Source: Roseobacter weihaiensis
Lineage (GTDB): Bacteria > Pseudomonadota > Alphaproteobacteria > Rhodobacterales > Rhodobacteraceae
Direction of reading: 5' to 3'
Assembly: GCF_020622345.1 (NCBI RefSeq)
Contig: NZ_JACNMO010000002.1
Location: 62,001-126,000, forward strand
Length of the DNA stretch: 64,000 nucleotides
Shown here: in pieces, positions 26,401 through 35,167 of the stretch
Layout: every line of letters starts with the position of its first letter
Numbering within the stretch: the first letter of the stretch is position 1
Made by a program: the position numbers and the translations under genes
The notes under the pieces: model-generated
Told to the model about the DNA's origin: nothing
Database searches by the model: none
Seen by the model: only the letters and a program-made list of their open reading frames with translations

Positions 26401-27379
26401 CCTGTCGGAAGAAGTGGAAAGCCCCAAACCATTCGTTCCGCCAGTGCCTGTGTTTCCGCTCTTTCTGGACTTGCCCCTTATCTCTGGGGACGAGGTGCCG
26501 CATGCGCCGTACTTTGCGGCCACCGCGCAGCCTTGGCCAGGCTCCGTCGCCGTGTATCAGTCACCAAGTGAAAGTGACTACCGGCTGCTCAACATCATTG
26601 GCGCGCGGTCAATCATTGGCACAACGCAAAACAGTCTGGATGGTGCGCCCTCTGGACGTTTTGACAATGGAAAAGCGCTGCAGGTCAAGCTGATGAGCGG
26701 CGCTTTGAGTTCGGTCAATGACCAAACCTTGCTGAGTGGTGCCAATCTTGCCGCCATCGGGGACGGCTCACCGGGGAACTGGGAGCTCTTTCAATTTGCG
26801 CAGGCAGACCTTGTCGATGTGGATACCTACCAGCTCAGCCGGCGGTTGCGCGGTCAGCTTGGCAGCGATGGATTGATGCCTGAGGCATGGCCGGAAGGGT
26901 CGTGGTTTGTATTGCTGAATGGCTTTCCGGAACAGATCGATCTGTCGCGCAATCTGCGCGGGGTAGCACAGAGCTACCGGATCGGGCCCGCGCGCCGATC
27001 GGTGTTTGATCCGTCTTATGTTGAACGAACAGATGCCTTTGATGGCAATGGGTTACGGCCTTATGCTCCAACACACCTGCGCGCGGCAACCAATGCAAGC
27101 GGCGGGATCGAATTGACCTGGATTCGCCGCACCCGTGTTGACGGTGATACATGGGACACGCCCGAAATACCCCTCGGCGAAGAGGCAGAAAGCTATATGA
27201 TCCGTGTGTTCAAAGGCGGGACGCTGTTGCGAGAAACGATCGTGACGCAGTCACTGTGGGCCTATCCGTTGTCGGAACAGGCAGCAGACGGTCTGACCGG
27301 AGCATTTGAGGTTCAAGTGGCGCAGATCTCGGCGGTCTATGGTCCAGGTCTGAGCGCAAAGTTGCCCCTTTCCGTGTAG
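23429..27379 (+). CDS. GTA gp15, baseplate megatron / host specificity protein
   Basis: The largest GTA protein, 1316 residues, forming the central baseplate hub and receptor-contact region. The first 50 residues are hydrophobic and glycine-rich (VGGAVGSSLGGTVAGLSTAVIGRAVG). A GTA TIM-barrel-like glycoside hydrolase-type domain follows at about 430-740 (ISYASDWSEYFGYQPQDGSNDRFFHLDPFW, FWFTELGCASIDKGTNQPNKF), then the phage-tail baseplate hub domains, and a C-terminal region with fibronectin-like strands. The full length is unbroken. It ends the structural cluster; cysE follows 126 bases later. Whether the barrel is an active hydrolase cannot be judged by eye. Confidence 0.95.
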   Translation: MATIVLSAVGGAVGSSLGGTVAGLSTAVIGRAVGATVGKVIDQSVLGTGSEVIETGRVDRFRLSNAGEGEPISQVYGRIRLGGQVIWASDFAEDVAITTSGGGGGGGKGAPSQPKTTTRSYSYSVNIAVAICEGEITRIGRVWANGEEVAPDDLNMRIYKGHKDQLPDPVMEAIEGAGKVPAYRGTAYVVFENLDLEPFGNRVPQFSFEISRPEQRDEEDAAIAPTYGIRSVALIPGTGEYSLATTPVYYSSGPGSRWSANLNSPTEKTDFAVSLETMGDELPNCEAVSLVVSWFGNDLRCGSCSVRPRVEKKLYDAPNMPWTVAGVTRPSAQEMPLQDGRPIYGGTPTDQSVIQAIKAMRASGKQVMFYPFILMDQLENNTLPNPYAPEQNQPKLPWRGRITLSTAPGVSGSPDGTPAAETEVDAFFGKARAKHFSVSGGQVFYAGPQEWTLSRFVLHYAALCTAAGGVEAFCISSEMRGLTQIRAENNRFVAVERLRDLAAQVRALLGPRTKISYASDWSEYFGYQPQDGSNDRFFHLDPFWADPNIDFIGIDNYMPLSDWRDGDLHADADVGTIYDLDYLRSNIAGGEGYDWFYASDAARAAQIRTPIEDGAHSEPWVFRYKDLRNWWENQHFDRIDGVRQPTPTAWTPGSKPFWFTELGCASIDKGTNQPNKFVDVKSSESSLPHYSNGARDDLIQSQYLRAMVSYWDAPENNPVSSVYNAPMVNMDRAFVWAWDARPYPYFPNNLSLWSDAENYGRGHWINGRTSARALSSIVAEICLKAGLTAFDTSKLYGVVRGYIVSDVSEARASLQPLMLRYSFDAIERDGVLVFRMRNGRGAIDLDRETLALSTELDGTVEQMRKADAEISGRVRLRFLQADAAFDALAEEAVLADERTHSVATSEVPIALTRVEGRQVVERWLTEARVARDAIRFALPPSMMTLGAGDVIALNGEQQEGRALYRIDRVEQGALQLAEAVRIDPEVYVPANLSEEVESPKPFVPPVPVFPLFLDLPLISGDEVPHAPYFAATAQPWPGSVAVYQSPSESDYRLLNIIGARSIIGTTQNSLDGAPSGRFDNGKALQVKLMSGALSSVNDQTLLSGANLAAIGDGSPGNWELFQFAQADLVDVDTYQLSRRLRGQLGSDGLMPEAWPEGSWFVLLNGFPEQIDLSRNLRGVAQSYRIGPARRSVFDPSYVERTDAFDGNGLRPYAPTHLRAATNASGGIELTWIRRTRVDGDTWDTPEIPLGEEAESYMIRVFKGGTLLRETIVTQSLWAYPLSEQAADGLTGAFEVQVAQISAVYGPGLSAKLPLSV

Positions 27380-27505
27380 GATGATAAGATCATTCCATTC
27401 AAACCCGCCTCCGGCTCATGTCGAAACGTAATACAATGCATCACAGCTTTGCGTTTGGTTTCCGGCCCCTGGATGAGGTAGGGATGGCGTGAAAGGATGA
27501 TCTTC

Positions 27506-28315
27506 ATGGCGAAACTTCAACAGACCATCGCAGCAGTTGACCCCGCTTGGGATCAGATTTGTGCAGAGGCACGGCAGGCGGCACAAGACGAGCCACTGAT
27601 GGGCGGTTTTTTGCATGCCTGTATCCTGCATCACAAAAGCATCGAAAAAGCGCTTTCTTATCGGATCGCAGCCAAGCTTGCCTCGAACGAGATGTCGATG
27701 GTTGTCGTCCGTGAAATGGTCGAAGATGCGTATGCCGCCGACACATCGCTGGTGCAAGCAGCGCGTGCGGATCTCGTCGCGATCTATCAGCGCGATCCGG
27801 CGTGCCACCGCCTGTTGCAACCGATCCTGTACTTCAAAGGCTATCAGGCCATGCAGGCTTATCGCGTCGGCCATTACCTTTGGAAGAACGGACACCGTGA
27901 CCTTGCCTATTTCGTGCAGATGCGCGTTTCTGAAATTTTTGGGGTGGATATTCACCCGGCAGCTCAGATCGGCAAGGGGATCATGATTGATCATGCGCAT
28001 TCGATCGTGATCGGCGAGACGGCCGTGGTCGGCGACAATGTGTCGATGCTGCATTCGGTCACCCTTGGCGGGACCGGTAAGGAAGAAGAGGACCGTCATC
28101 CAAAAATCGGTGACGGTGTTCTGATCGGTGCCGGTGCCAAGGTGCTGGGGAACCTCAAGGTCGGCAATTGCAGCCGCATTGCTGCCGGCTCGGTTGTTCT
28201 GGAAGAGGTGCCACCCTGCAAAACCGTGGCGGGTATCCCGGCACGTATCGTTGGGGAGGCGGGCTGCGACCAGCCCTCTGTCTCGATGAACCACATGCTG
28301 GGCCCGGACGCCTGA
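27506..28315 (+). CDS. cysE: Serine O-acetyltransferase
   Basis: Makes O-acetylserine from serine and acetyl-CoA, the first step of cysteine synthesis. The 269-residue protein has the N-terminal helical domain (WDQICAEARQAAQDEPLMGGFLHACILHH), then a left-handed parallel helix of hexapeptide repeats (IHPAAQIGKGIMIDHAHSIVIGETAVVGDNVSMLHSVTLGGT). I chose ATG 27506 because GAAAGGA sits about 9 bases before it; ATG 27497 is too close. A cysE gene next to the GTA is a frequent arrangement in Rhodobacterales. Ends at the hairpin 28338-28366. Confidence 0.96.
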   Translation: MAKLQQTIAAVDPAWDQICAEARQAAQDEPLMGGFLHACILHHKSIEKALSYRIAAKLASNEMSMVVVREMVEDAYAADTSLVQAARADLVAIYQRDPACHRLLQPILYFKGYQAMQAYRVGHYLWKNGHRDLAYFVQMRVSEIFGVDIHPAAQIGKGIMIDHAHSIVIGETAVVGDNVSMLHSVTLGGTGKEEEDRHPKIGDGVLIGAGAKVLGNLKVGNCSRIAAGSVVLEEVPPCKTVAGIPARIVGEAGCDQPSVSMNHMLGPDA

Positions 28316-28337
28316 AACCAATAGCACTAAGACATTG

Positions 28338-28366
28338 AAAAGCCGGAGGTTTGCGCCTCCGGCTTT
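28338..28366. terminator. Bidirectional terminator between cysE and pdhC
   Basis: AAAAGCCGGAGG pairs with CCTCCGGCTTTT across a short TTTGCG-type loop. It is shared by the convergent cysE (plus) and pdhABC (minus) transcripts. Confidence 0.88.
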
Positions 28367-28403
28367 TCTGTTGTGGCTCAGCCGACGCTTTAGCGCGCAG
28401 ATG

Positions 28404-29708
28404 TCACGCCAGCATCGTCATTGGATTTTCCAGATTTTCCTTGATCGCCGTGAGAAGCTGCGCCCCCAGCGCGCCATCGATGACCCGGTGATCCACGGAC
28501 AAGGTGACGGACATCACGGTCGCGACGTCCAACTCGCCATCTTTCCCAACGACGGGCTTCTTGACCCCTGCACCGACCGCCAGAATAGCGCCATGCGGTG
28601 GATTGATGACCGCGTCGAAGTTGTCGATGCCGAACATCCCAAGGTTGGAGATTGCAAAGCTGCCGCCCTGATACTCATGTGGTGCCAGCTTTCGGTCCCG
28701 CGCGCGCGCGGCCAGATCCTTCATTTCTGCGGAGAGGGCCGACAGGCTCTTCATTTCCGCATCCTTCAGAACAGGGGTAAAGAGCCCGCCCTCAATGGCC
28801 ACAGCGACAGCCACGTCGGAGGGGGTAAGTTTCAGGATCCGATCACCTGCCCAGACCGCATTGGCATCCGGCACGGCCTGCAAGGCGAGCGCACAGGCCT
28901 TGATGATGAAATCGTTCACGGAAAGCTTCACGCCGCGTGCTTCGAGCTGTTTGTTCAATTCTCCGCGGAATTTGAGCAGCGCGTCAAGTTCGATATCGCG
29001 ACGCAGGTAAAAATGCGGGATCGACTGCTTGGCCTCGGTCAGCCTGGCGGCGATGGTCTTGCGCATCCCGTTGAGGCTGATTTCCTCGTACTCACGGCCC
29101 TGATACATCGCCATGACCACATCAGCCGAGGGGCCGCTCGCGGGAGCCGCGGAGGATGCCGGTGCAGTGGCTGGTTTTGCCGCTTCTGGTTTGGAGGCTT
29201 CGGCTGTTGCGTTCTCCACATCCGCCTTGACGATGCGACCGCGGGGGCCGGAGCCTTTGATGGTGGCAAGGTCCAGTCCCTTGTCGGCGGCGATACGGCG
29301 CGCGAGGGGGGAGGCGAAAACGCGGTTGCCGTCCGCTGATTTGGGGGCCGGCAGCGCTGCGGCAGGGGCAGGGGCAGGCGCCTCGGCGGCCGCTGGGGCC
29401 TCCTCGTTGCCCGCGTCGGACGCCTCCGGGTTGGCGGCGACCTTACCGATGTCATCGGTGCTTTCACCTTCTTCGAGCAGGACTGCGATGGCGGTGTTGA
29501 CCTTCACGCCTTCGGCGCCTTCGGCCACAAGAATCTTGCCGATGGTGCCTTCGTCCACCGCTTCGAATTCCATGGTGGCCTTATCGGTTTCGATCTCCGC
29601 CATGATATCCCCGGAGGAGACGGTATCGCCTTCTTTCACATGCCATTTGGCGAGTGTGCCTTCTTCCATCGTGGGCGAGAGCGCGGGCATGAGAATTTCA
29701 GTCGGCAT
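28404..29708 (-). CDS. pdhC: Pyruvate dehydrogenase E2, dihydrolipoamide acetyltransferase
   Basis: Core of the pyruvate dehydrogenase complex; passes the acetyl group from lipoamide to CoA. The 434-residue protein has an N-terminal lipoyl domain with the modified lysine in [12 protein letters not shown] (about residues 37-48), an Ala/Pro-rich linker, the peripheral-subunit-binding domain ([17 protein letters not shown]), a second linker, and the catalytic domain ending in [16 protein letters not shown] with the active-site histidine. Last gene of pdhA-pdhB-pdhC, 12 bases after pdhB. Confidence 0.97.
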   Translation of the reverse strand: MPTEILMPALSPTMEEGTLAKWHVKEGDTVSSGDIMAEIETDKATMEFEAVDEGTIGKILVAEGAEGVKVNTAIAVLLEEGESTDDIGKVAANPEASDAGNEEAPAAAEAPAPAPAAALPAPKSADGNRVFASPLARRIAADKGLDLATIKGSGPRGRIVKADVENATAEASKPEAAKPATAPASSAAPASGPSADVVMAMYQGREYEEISLNGMRKTIAARLTEAKQSIPHFYLRRDIELDALLKFRGELNKQLEARGVKLSVNDFIIKACALALQAVPDANAVWAGDRILKLTPSDVAVAVAIEGGLFTPVLKDAEMKSLSALSAEMKDLAARARDRKLAPHEYQGGSFAISNLGMFGIDNFDAVINPPHGAILAVGAGVKKPVVGKDGELDVATVMSVTLSVDHRVIDGALGAQLLTAIKENLENPMTMLA

Positions 29709-29720
29709 GGTGGGCGCTCC

Positions 29721-31097
29721 TCAGGCGTAGGTGACTTGGCGGACGGCGGCGATCACCTCATCGGTGGTGACCAGTGCCAGTTTTTCAAGATTGGCGGCAT
29801 AGGGCATCGGAACATCCTTGCCGGTGCAGTTTATGACAGGCGCATCGAGGTAATCAAACGCCTCCTGCATAATGACAGAAGAGATGTAATTTCCAACGGA
29901 TCCTTGTGGCCAGCCTTCCTCGACCGTCACGCAGCGATTTGTCTTCATGACCGACTTCAGGATGCTCGCGGTATCCATCGGGCGCAGGGTGCGCAGATCG
30001 ATGACCTCGGCGCTGATGCCACCTTCGGCAAGCTTGTCGGCGGCTGCCAGGGCGTAGGTCATCCCGATGCCGAAGCTGACAATGGTGACGTCCTCGCCTT
30101 CACGCCAGATCCGTGCCTTTCCAAACGGGACCGTATAGTCGTCAAGCTCCGGGACATCAAAGCTCCGACCGTATAGAATTTCATTCTCCAGAAAGATCAC
30201 CGGGTTAGGGTCCCGGATCGCTGTTTTCATCAGCCCTTTGTAGTCGGAGGCGGAGTAGGGCATTGCAACCTTCAGGCCGGGAACCTGCATGAACCAGGCC
30301 GCATAGTCCTGGGAGTGCTGCGCCCCGACCCGGGCCGCCGCACCGTTTGGTCCGCGAAACACCATCGGCGCCCCCATCTGACCGCCCGACATATAGAGGG
30401 TTTTGGCCGCCGAGTTGATGATCTGGTCCATGGCTTGCATGGCGAAGTTGAAGGTCATGAACTCCACGATGGGTTTCAACCCGCCAAAGGCGGCTCCCAC
30501 ACCGATACCGGCAAAACCGTGTTCGGTGATCGGCGTGTCGATCACGCGTTTGGCACCGAACTCATCCAGCATGCCCTGCGAGATTTTATAGGCGCCCTCG
30601 TATTCCGCCACCTCTTCGCCCATCAGGAAAACGCTGTCATCGCGGCGCATTTCTTCGGCCATGCCGTCACGCAAGGCCTCCCGCACAGTCTGCTGTTTCA
30701 GGGTTGTGCCCTCTGGCCAATCCGGGGAGGTGTCCGTTTGAGGGGCGGCGGGCGCCTCGGCGGCCCCTGCCGGGGACACCTCCTTGCCCGCGTCGACCGC
30801 GGGGGCGGCCTCCGGCGCAGCCGCGGGTGTTGTATCGATGTCATCAGCGCTTTCGCCCTCGTCAAGCAGCACGGCGATGGCGGTGTTCACCTTGACGCCT
30901 TCGGTACCCTCTTCGACCAGGATCTTGCCGATCGTGCCTTCATCCACGGCCTCGAATTCCATCGTCGCCTTGTCGGTTTCGATCTCGGCCATGATATCCC
31001 CGGAGGAGACGGTGTCCCCTTCCTTCACGAGCCACTTGGCAAGCGTGCCTTCTTCCATGGTGGGCGAGAGGGCGGGCATCAGAATTTCAGTTGCCAT
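29721..31097 (-). CDS. pdhB: Pyruvate dehydrogenase E1 beta with N-terminal lipoyl domain
   Basis: Beta subunit of the decarboxylating E1 component. An 80-residue lipoyl domain ([17 protein letters not shown]) is fused in front of the usual transketolase-like E1-beta domain, which starts near residue 125 ([35 protein letters not shown]). This fusion is typical of alphaproteobacteria. The lipoyl domain is almost identical to that of pdhC over its first 80 residues, showing duplication or gene conversion. It begins 3 bases after the pdhA stop. Confidence 0.97.
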   Translation of the reverse strand: MATEILMPALSPTMEEGTLAKWLVKEGDTVSSGDIMAEIETDKATMEFEAVDEGTIGKILVEEGTEGVKVNTAIAVLLDEGESADDIDTTPAAAPEAAPAVDAGKEVSPAGAAEAPAAPQTDTSPDWPEGTTLKQQTVREALRDGMAEEMRRDDSVFLMGEEVAEYEGAYKISQGMLDEFGAKRVIDTPITEHGFAGIGVGAAFGGLKPIVEFMTFNFAMQAMDQIINSAAKTLYMSGGQMGAPMVFRGPNGAAARVGAQHSQDYAAWFMQVPGLKVAMPYSASDYKGLMKTAIRDPNPVIFLENEILYGRSFDVPELDDYTVPFGKARIWREGEDVTIVSFGIGMTYALAAADKLAEGGISAEVIDLRTLRPMDTASILKSVMKTNRCVTVEEGWPQGSVGNYISSVIMQEAFDYLDAPVINCTGKDVPMPYAANLEKLALVTTDEVIAAVRQVTYA

Positions 31098-31100
31098 GGA

Positions 31101-32111
31101 TCAAGCCTCCTGCGGAATTTCTGTGGCGTAGATATCGGTCCAAAGCTCTTCGAGCGCAGGCTCCGGTGAGGTTTTGGCAAACTCGGCGCTTTCGTTCACG
31201 ATCTCCTTGATCTCCTTGTCGATCGCCTTGAGGTCTTCTTCGCTTGCATGTTTGCCGGTCAGCAACATGGAGCGTACGGCCTCAATCGGGTCCCGCTCGT
31301 CGCGCATTTTCTGCACCTCTTCGCGGGTGCGGTACTTTGCCGGGTCCGACATCGAATGGCCCCGGTAGCGGTAGGTCTTGATCTCCAGAATGTAGGGCCC
31401 GTCACCAGCGCGGCAGACGGCGACAGCCTTTTCGCCGGCGGCTTTGACCGCCAGCACATCCATGCCGTCGACTTCCTCGCCCTTGATGCCGTAGGCGGCG
31501 CCGCGTTCCCAGTAAGAGGGCGAATGGGTGGAGCGTTTGGTCGAGGTGCCCATGGCGTATTGGTTGTTCTCGATCACGAAGACCACTGGCAGGTTCCACA
31601 GCTCGGCCATGTTGTAGGCTTCATAGACCTGACCCTGGTTGGCGGCACCATCGCCGAAATAGGTAAAGGTGACCCGGTCGTTGCCTTTGTACTTGTCGGA
31701 AAACGCAAGACCCGCGCCCAAAGGCACCTGGGCCGCTACAATGCCGTGGCCGCCGTAAAAGTGTTTCTCTTTCGAGAACATGTGCATCGAGCCGCCCTTG
31801 CCTTTGGAATAGCCGCCCTCGCGGCCTGTCAGTTCCGCCATCACGCCGCTCGGGTCCATCCCACAGGCCAGCATATGGCCGTGGTCGCGATAGGAGGTGA
31901 TGCGTTTGTCGCCCTCTTCTGCGGCAGCTTCCAGCCCCACGACAACGGCTTCCTGACCAATATAGAGATGACAAAAACCGCCGATAAGCCCCATGCCGTA
32001 GAGTTGTCCGGCTTTTTCTTCAAACCGTCGGATCAACAGCATATCCCTGTAGTATGCCTTTAATTCATCGGCTGAAACATTGGGCTTTTTCGCCGCTTTT
32101 CGCGTTGCCAT
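31101..32111 (-). CDS. pdhA: Pyruvate dehydrogenase E1 alpha
   Basis: Thiamine-diphosphate-dependent subunit that decarboxylates pyruvate. The 336-residue protein has the GDGAANQGQVYEAYNMAELWNLPVVFVIENN thiamine-binding block in type, the phosphorylation-loop-like region KRSTHSPSYWERG and RGHSMSDPAKYRTREEV. First gene of the pdhABC operon, preceded by GGAAAGGAT and, 38 bases upstream, by the palindrome at 32149-32168 that is also found before lpd. Confidence 0.97.
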   Translation of the reverse strand: MATRKAAKKPNVSADELKAYYRDMLLIRRFEEKAGQLYGMGLIGGFCHLYIGQEAVVVGLEAAAEEGDKRITSYRDHGHMLACGMDPSGVMAELTGREGGYSKGKGGSMHMFSKEKHFYGGHGIVAAQVPLGAGLAFSDKYKGNDRVTFTYFGDGAANQGQVYEAYNMAELWNLPVVFVIENNQYAMGTSTKRSTHSPSYWERGAAYGIKGEEVDGMDVLAVKAAGEKAVAVCRAGDGPYILEIKTYRYRGHSMSDPAKYRTREEVQKMRDERDPIEAVRSMLLTGKHASEEDLKAIDKEIKEIVNESAEFAKTSPEPALEELWTDIYATEIPQEA

Positions 32112-32148
32112 AGGTCGGATATCCTTTCCACAACACCCCTCGGGGTAG

Positions 32149-32168
32149 ATAGTTTAGCATTAAACTAT
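32149..32168. promoter_or_regulatory. Palindromic operator upstream of pdhA, shared with lpd
   Basis: ATAGTTTA and TAAACTAT flank a 4-base GCAT centre. The same 8-base arms with the same 4-base spacing recur at 45809-45828 upstream of lpd. A shared regulator of the pyruvate dehydrogenase genes is the simple reading; its identity is unknown. Confidence 0.7.
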
Positions 32169-32245
32169 TCATTATCGGATTCGGAGCCGTATTGCGAGCA
32201 TCAATCTGGGTTGCGACTATTTTGCCGCGAACTGCCCGGATGAAC

Positions 32246-32545
32246 TTACCGGATCACGATCTCATCGGCCCGGATCAGGCCCAGAACCCGGCGCGCCTGC
32301 TCGTCCAGCAGATCAAGATCAAGATAGTCATCGGACAAGCGCCGGGTCAGGTTTTCCATGCGGCCCACGTCGGCCTGAACCTGCGTCAACTGGACCCGCA
32401 AAAGGTCCGCCTCTGCGCTGATCTCGGCCCGGCGGAACAGGCCGAAGTCTCCCTGCACGGCGGCAAAGGTGAAATAGGTCGCCAAGCCCAGTGCGAGGGT
32501 AAAAAACACGAAGGTGCCGAATGCGGGACGCGTACTGCGGTTCAT
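32246..32545 (-). CDS. FtsB/DivIC-like septum formation initiator
   Basis: A 99-residue single-pass membrane protein with the FtsB/DivIC layout. A short cytoplasmic start is followed by a membrane helix (residues about 9-29, GTFVFFTLALGLATYFTFAAV), then a periplasmic coiled coil (EADLLRVQLTQVQADVGRMENLTRRL) and a C-terminal DLLDEQARRVLGLIRADEIV segment. In other bacteria FtsB bridges FtsL and FtsQ at the division site. I start at ATG 32545, with GAGG about 8 bases upstream; an extension to 32620 is Pro/Arg-rich and not family-like. It is 134 bases upstream of pdhA, on the same strand. Confidence 0.9.
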   Translation of the reverse strand: MNRSTRPAFGTFVFFTLALGLATYFTFAAVQGDFGLFRRAEISAEADLLRVQLTQVQADVGRMENLTRRLSDDYLDLDLLDEQARRVLGLIRADEIVIR

Positions 32546-32660
32546 CTTGACTGCCTCTGATCGCCTCTTTTCGGGCGTGATGGGACTATTGCACAAGCGG
32601 GGCGGTCTGTGAATCCCCATTTTGTCACAAAACTCAGGAAAAACGGGGTTTTAGGGGGTT

Positions 32661-33848
32661 TTATGCCTCCAGGGCGGCGACGCCGGGCAGGGTCTTGCCC
32701 TCCATCCATTCCAGAAAGGCCCCGCCTGCCGTGGAGATATAGGTGAAATCAGCCGCAGCGCCGGCCTGGTTGAGAGCGGCGACGGTGTCCCCCCCGCCTG
32801 CGACCGAAATCAGGGCACCCGCTTTGGTGCGGGCCGCGGCCTCCCGTGCGGCGGCGGTTGTGGCCTGATCGAAGGGGGCGATTTCAAAGGCCCCCAGCGG
32901 GCCGTTCCAGATCAGTGTCTTCAGTTCGGCAAAGGCTTCGGTAATCGCCTTGAGGCTTGCGGGGCCGGTGTCCAGCACCATCTGGTCTGGGGCCAGTTCG
33001 GTCTGCGGGGTCAGCGCAACGACCTCATGCGGGGCCCCGCTTTCAAAGCGCCGCGCCACCAGCCCGTCCACCGGCAGCAGCAGGCGGCAACCGGCCTTGT
33101 CCGCCGCTGTCAGGATCGATCTTGCCGTGTCGATGAAATCGGGCTCCATCAGAGAGGCCCCCAGTTTGGCGCCCTGGGCCGCGAGGAACGTGTTGGCCAT
33201 GCCGCCGCCGATGATCAGAACGTCCAGCCGCCCCACGAGGTTTTCCAGCAGCGCGATCTTGGTCGAGACCTTGGCCCCGCCGACCACCGCGCCCACGGGC
33301 CGCTCCGGCGTGGAGAGGGCCGCCTCCAGTGCCGAAAGCTCCGCCTGCATCAGGCGCCCGGCGCAGGATGGCAACAGCTTTGCCACCCCGGTGGTCGACG
33401 CATGCGCCCGGTGTGCGGCGGAAAAGGCGTCATTGCAAAAGACATCCCCCAGACTGGCGAGAAAGGCGGCCATCGCGGGATCGTTGGCCTCTTCGCCCTC
33501 GGCAAAGCGAGTGTTTTCGACCAAGACCACGCTGCCTTTCGGCAAGGCTTCCAGCGCCTCCGCGTCTGGCCGCTCCATGAAGGTGACGGGGTGACCAAGC
33601 GCCTTCTCCAACGCGGGTAGGGTGATGCGCAGGGACATCTCGGGCACGACCTGACCCTTGGGGCGACCGAAATGGGCCAGCATGACCGGCAGGCCCCCGG
33701 CGGCAAGAATGTCCCGGATTGTCGGAACGATGCGGTCGATCCGGGTGGTGTCTGTCACCTGCCCGTCCTCGACCGGTACGTTGATATCCACCCGGACCAG
33801 CACGCGTTTGTCGGCCAGCGCCATATCGTCGAGTGTCTTCCAGCCCAT
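32661..33848 (-). CDS. pgk: Phosphoglycerate kinase
   Basis: Glycolytic/gluconeogenic kinase that interconverts 1,3-bisphosphoglycerate with ADP and 3-phosphoglycerate with ATP. The 395-residue protein has [19 protein letters not shown] near residue 20, [11 protein letters not shown], the nucleotide-binding [16 protein letters not shown], and the C-terminal [16 protein letters not shown]. Length is normal. It is likely co-transcribed with the ftsB-like gene 115 bases downstream. gap lies about 24 kb away in this window, not adjacent. Confidence 0.97.
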   Translation of the reverse strand: MGWKTLDDMALADKRVLVRVDINVPVEDGQVTDTTRIDRIVPTIRDILAAGGLPVMLAHFGRPKGQVVPEMSLRITLPALEKALGHPVTFMERPDAEALEALPKGSVVLVENTRFAEGEEANDPAMAAFLASLGDVFCNDAFSAAHRAHASTTGVAKLLPSCAGRLMQAELSALEAALSTPERPVGAVVGGAKVSTKIALLENLVGRLDVLIIGGGMANTFLAAQGAKLGASLMEPDFIDTARSILTAADKAGCRLLLPVDGLVARRFESGAPHEVVALTPQTELAPDQMVLDTGPASLKAITEAFAELKTLIWNGPLGAFEIAPFDQATTAAAREAAARTKAGALISVAGGGDTVAALNQAGAAADFTYISTAGGAFLEWMEGKTLPGVAALEA

Positions 33849-33978
33849 CCGCCTGTCCTTTGTCTGCTACCCGGTGCCCCTTTGTGTTGCGCTAATCCGC
33901 GCCGAGGTCAACCGACCGGCTTGGCAATCTTGCGCCCACGGCTTAGGTATTCCGCGAGAATGACAACAGGAGCGCCCC

Positions 33979-34485
33979 ATGGCCGAGATCAAAGACCCCG
34001 AAAACACAATTCTAATGGAGCTGAAGGACGGCACCGTGACAATTGAATTGCTGCCAGATGTTGCGCCCAAACACGTCGAGCGGATGAAGCATCTCGCGCG
34101 CGCGGGCGAGTACGACAACGTGGCCTTCCACCGGGTGATCGAAGGCTTCATGGCCCAGACCGGGGACGTGCAGCATGGCGATATGGAAGATGGCTTCAAC
34201 CTGCGCATGGCGGGCACCGGCGGGTCCGATCTGGATAATGTCCCGGCAGAGTTCTCAAAGATCCCGCATGCGCGCGGGTCGATCGGGGCTGCCCGCTCGC
34301 AGAACCCCGACAGCGCCAACAGCCAGTTCTTTATCAACTTCAAGGACAATGACTTCCTCAACGGCCAGTATACCGTTTACGGGCAGGTGATCGAAGGCAT
34401 GGAACATGTGGATGCCATCACGCGAGGGGAGCCGCCCGCCGAACCTGACCGGATGATTTCGGTCAAGGTGGCTGCAGATGTATAA
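33979..34485 (+). CDS. Cytoplasmic cyclophilin, peptidyl-prolyl isomerase
   Basis: A 168-residue prolyl isomerase with the cyclophilin core: DVAPKHVERMKHLARAGEYDNVAFHRVIEGFMAQTGD, ARSQNPDSANSQFFINF and FLNGQYTVYGQVIEGM. No signal peptide, so cytoplasmic. AGGAGC lies 9 bases before the ATG. Its last 8 bases overlap the next gene, a second cyclophilin that is exported, so the pair serves both sides of the inner membrane from one transcript. Confidence 0.95.
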   Translation: MAEIKDPENTILMELKDGTVTIELLPDVAPKHVERMKHLARAGEYDNVAFHRVIEGFMAQTGDVQHGDMEDGFNLRMAGTGGSDLDNVPAEFSKIPHARGSIGAARSQNPDSANSQFFINFKDNDFLNGQYTVYGQVIEGMEHVDAITRGEPPAEPDRMISVKVAADV

Positions 34486-35023
34486 GGCTGTTGTCGCGTC
34501 ACTGATGCTGGCCAGCCCGGCGCTGGCCACCGGCATTGAAATCACGGTCGCGGGTGAGGCCAGCGGAACAATCACCGTCGATCTGCTGGAGGATGTGGCC
34601 CCCGCCCATGTGGAACGGATCACCGCGCTGACCGAAAGCGGAGCCTATGACGGTGTTGTGTTTCACCGGGTGATCGATGGCTTCATGGCGCAGACCGGCG
34701 ATGTGGAGTTCGGCAAGATCGGCGGCGACATGCGACGGGCGGGCACCGGCAGTTCCGACCAGCCTGATCTGGCGGCCGAATTTTCCGATGTGCCCTTTGA
34801 TCGCGGTGTTGTCGGCATGGCGCGCGCCCAAAGCCCCGACAGCGCCAACAGCCAATTCTTTATCATGTTCAGCGAAGGCTATTTCCTCAACGGTCAGTAC
34901 ACGGTTGTCGGCCGCGTGACCGAGGGGCTGGAGGTGCTGGATGCGATCAAGCGTGGCGAAGGTCGCAACGGGGCCGTCATCGGCGCGCCCGATGTGATGC
35001 AGACGGTGACGGTCACCGAGTAA
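34478..35023 (+). CDS. Periplasmic cyclophilin, peptidyl-prolyl isomerase
   Basis: A 181-residue cyclophilin that begins with a Sec signal peptide (MYKAVVASLMLASPALATG, cleaved near residue 17). The catalytic core (FHRVIDGFMAQTGD, ARAQSPDSANSQFFIMF, FLNGQYTVVGRVTEG) is very like that of the upstream gene, so the two look like a tandem duplication with one copy gaining or keeping an export signal. The start overlaps the previous stop by 8 bases. Probably helps fold exported proteins. Confidence 0.95.
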   Translation: MYKAVVASLMLASPALATGIEITVAGEASGTITVDLLEDVAPAHVERITALTESGAYDGVVFHRVIDGFMAQTGDVEFGKIGGDMRRAGTGSSDQPDLAAEFSDVPFDRGVVGMARAQSPDSANSQFFIMFSEGYFLNGQYTVVGRVTEGLEVLDAIKRGEGRNGAVIGAPDVMQTVTVTE

Positions 35024-35167
35024 GCTGCGGGGCCCTTGACGCAATGGGTGTCACCAGTGCGAAAAATGTCTGTCACGTCTTTGTCTGGGTTGAGCGAGGG
35101 CCTTCAAGGTTCTCGCCTTATCCCGCGATTTCCAAGTGCAGATTGAATGAACGAAGAGGAAATTGCC

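Noticed and set aside
23429-27379. Barrel-like domain in gp15 as a separate glycoside hydrolase gene
   Set aside because: The frame is continuous and the domain is a normal part of GTA and phage megatron proteins.
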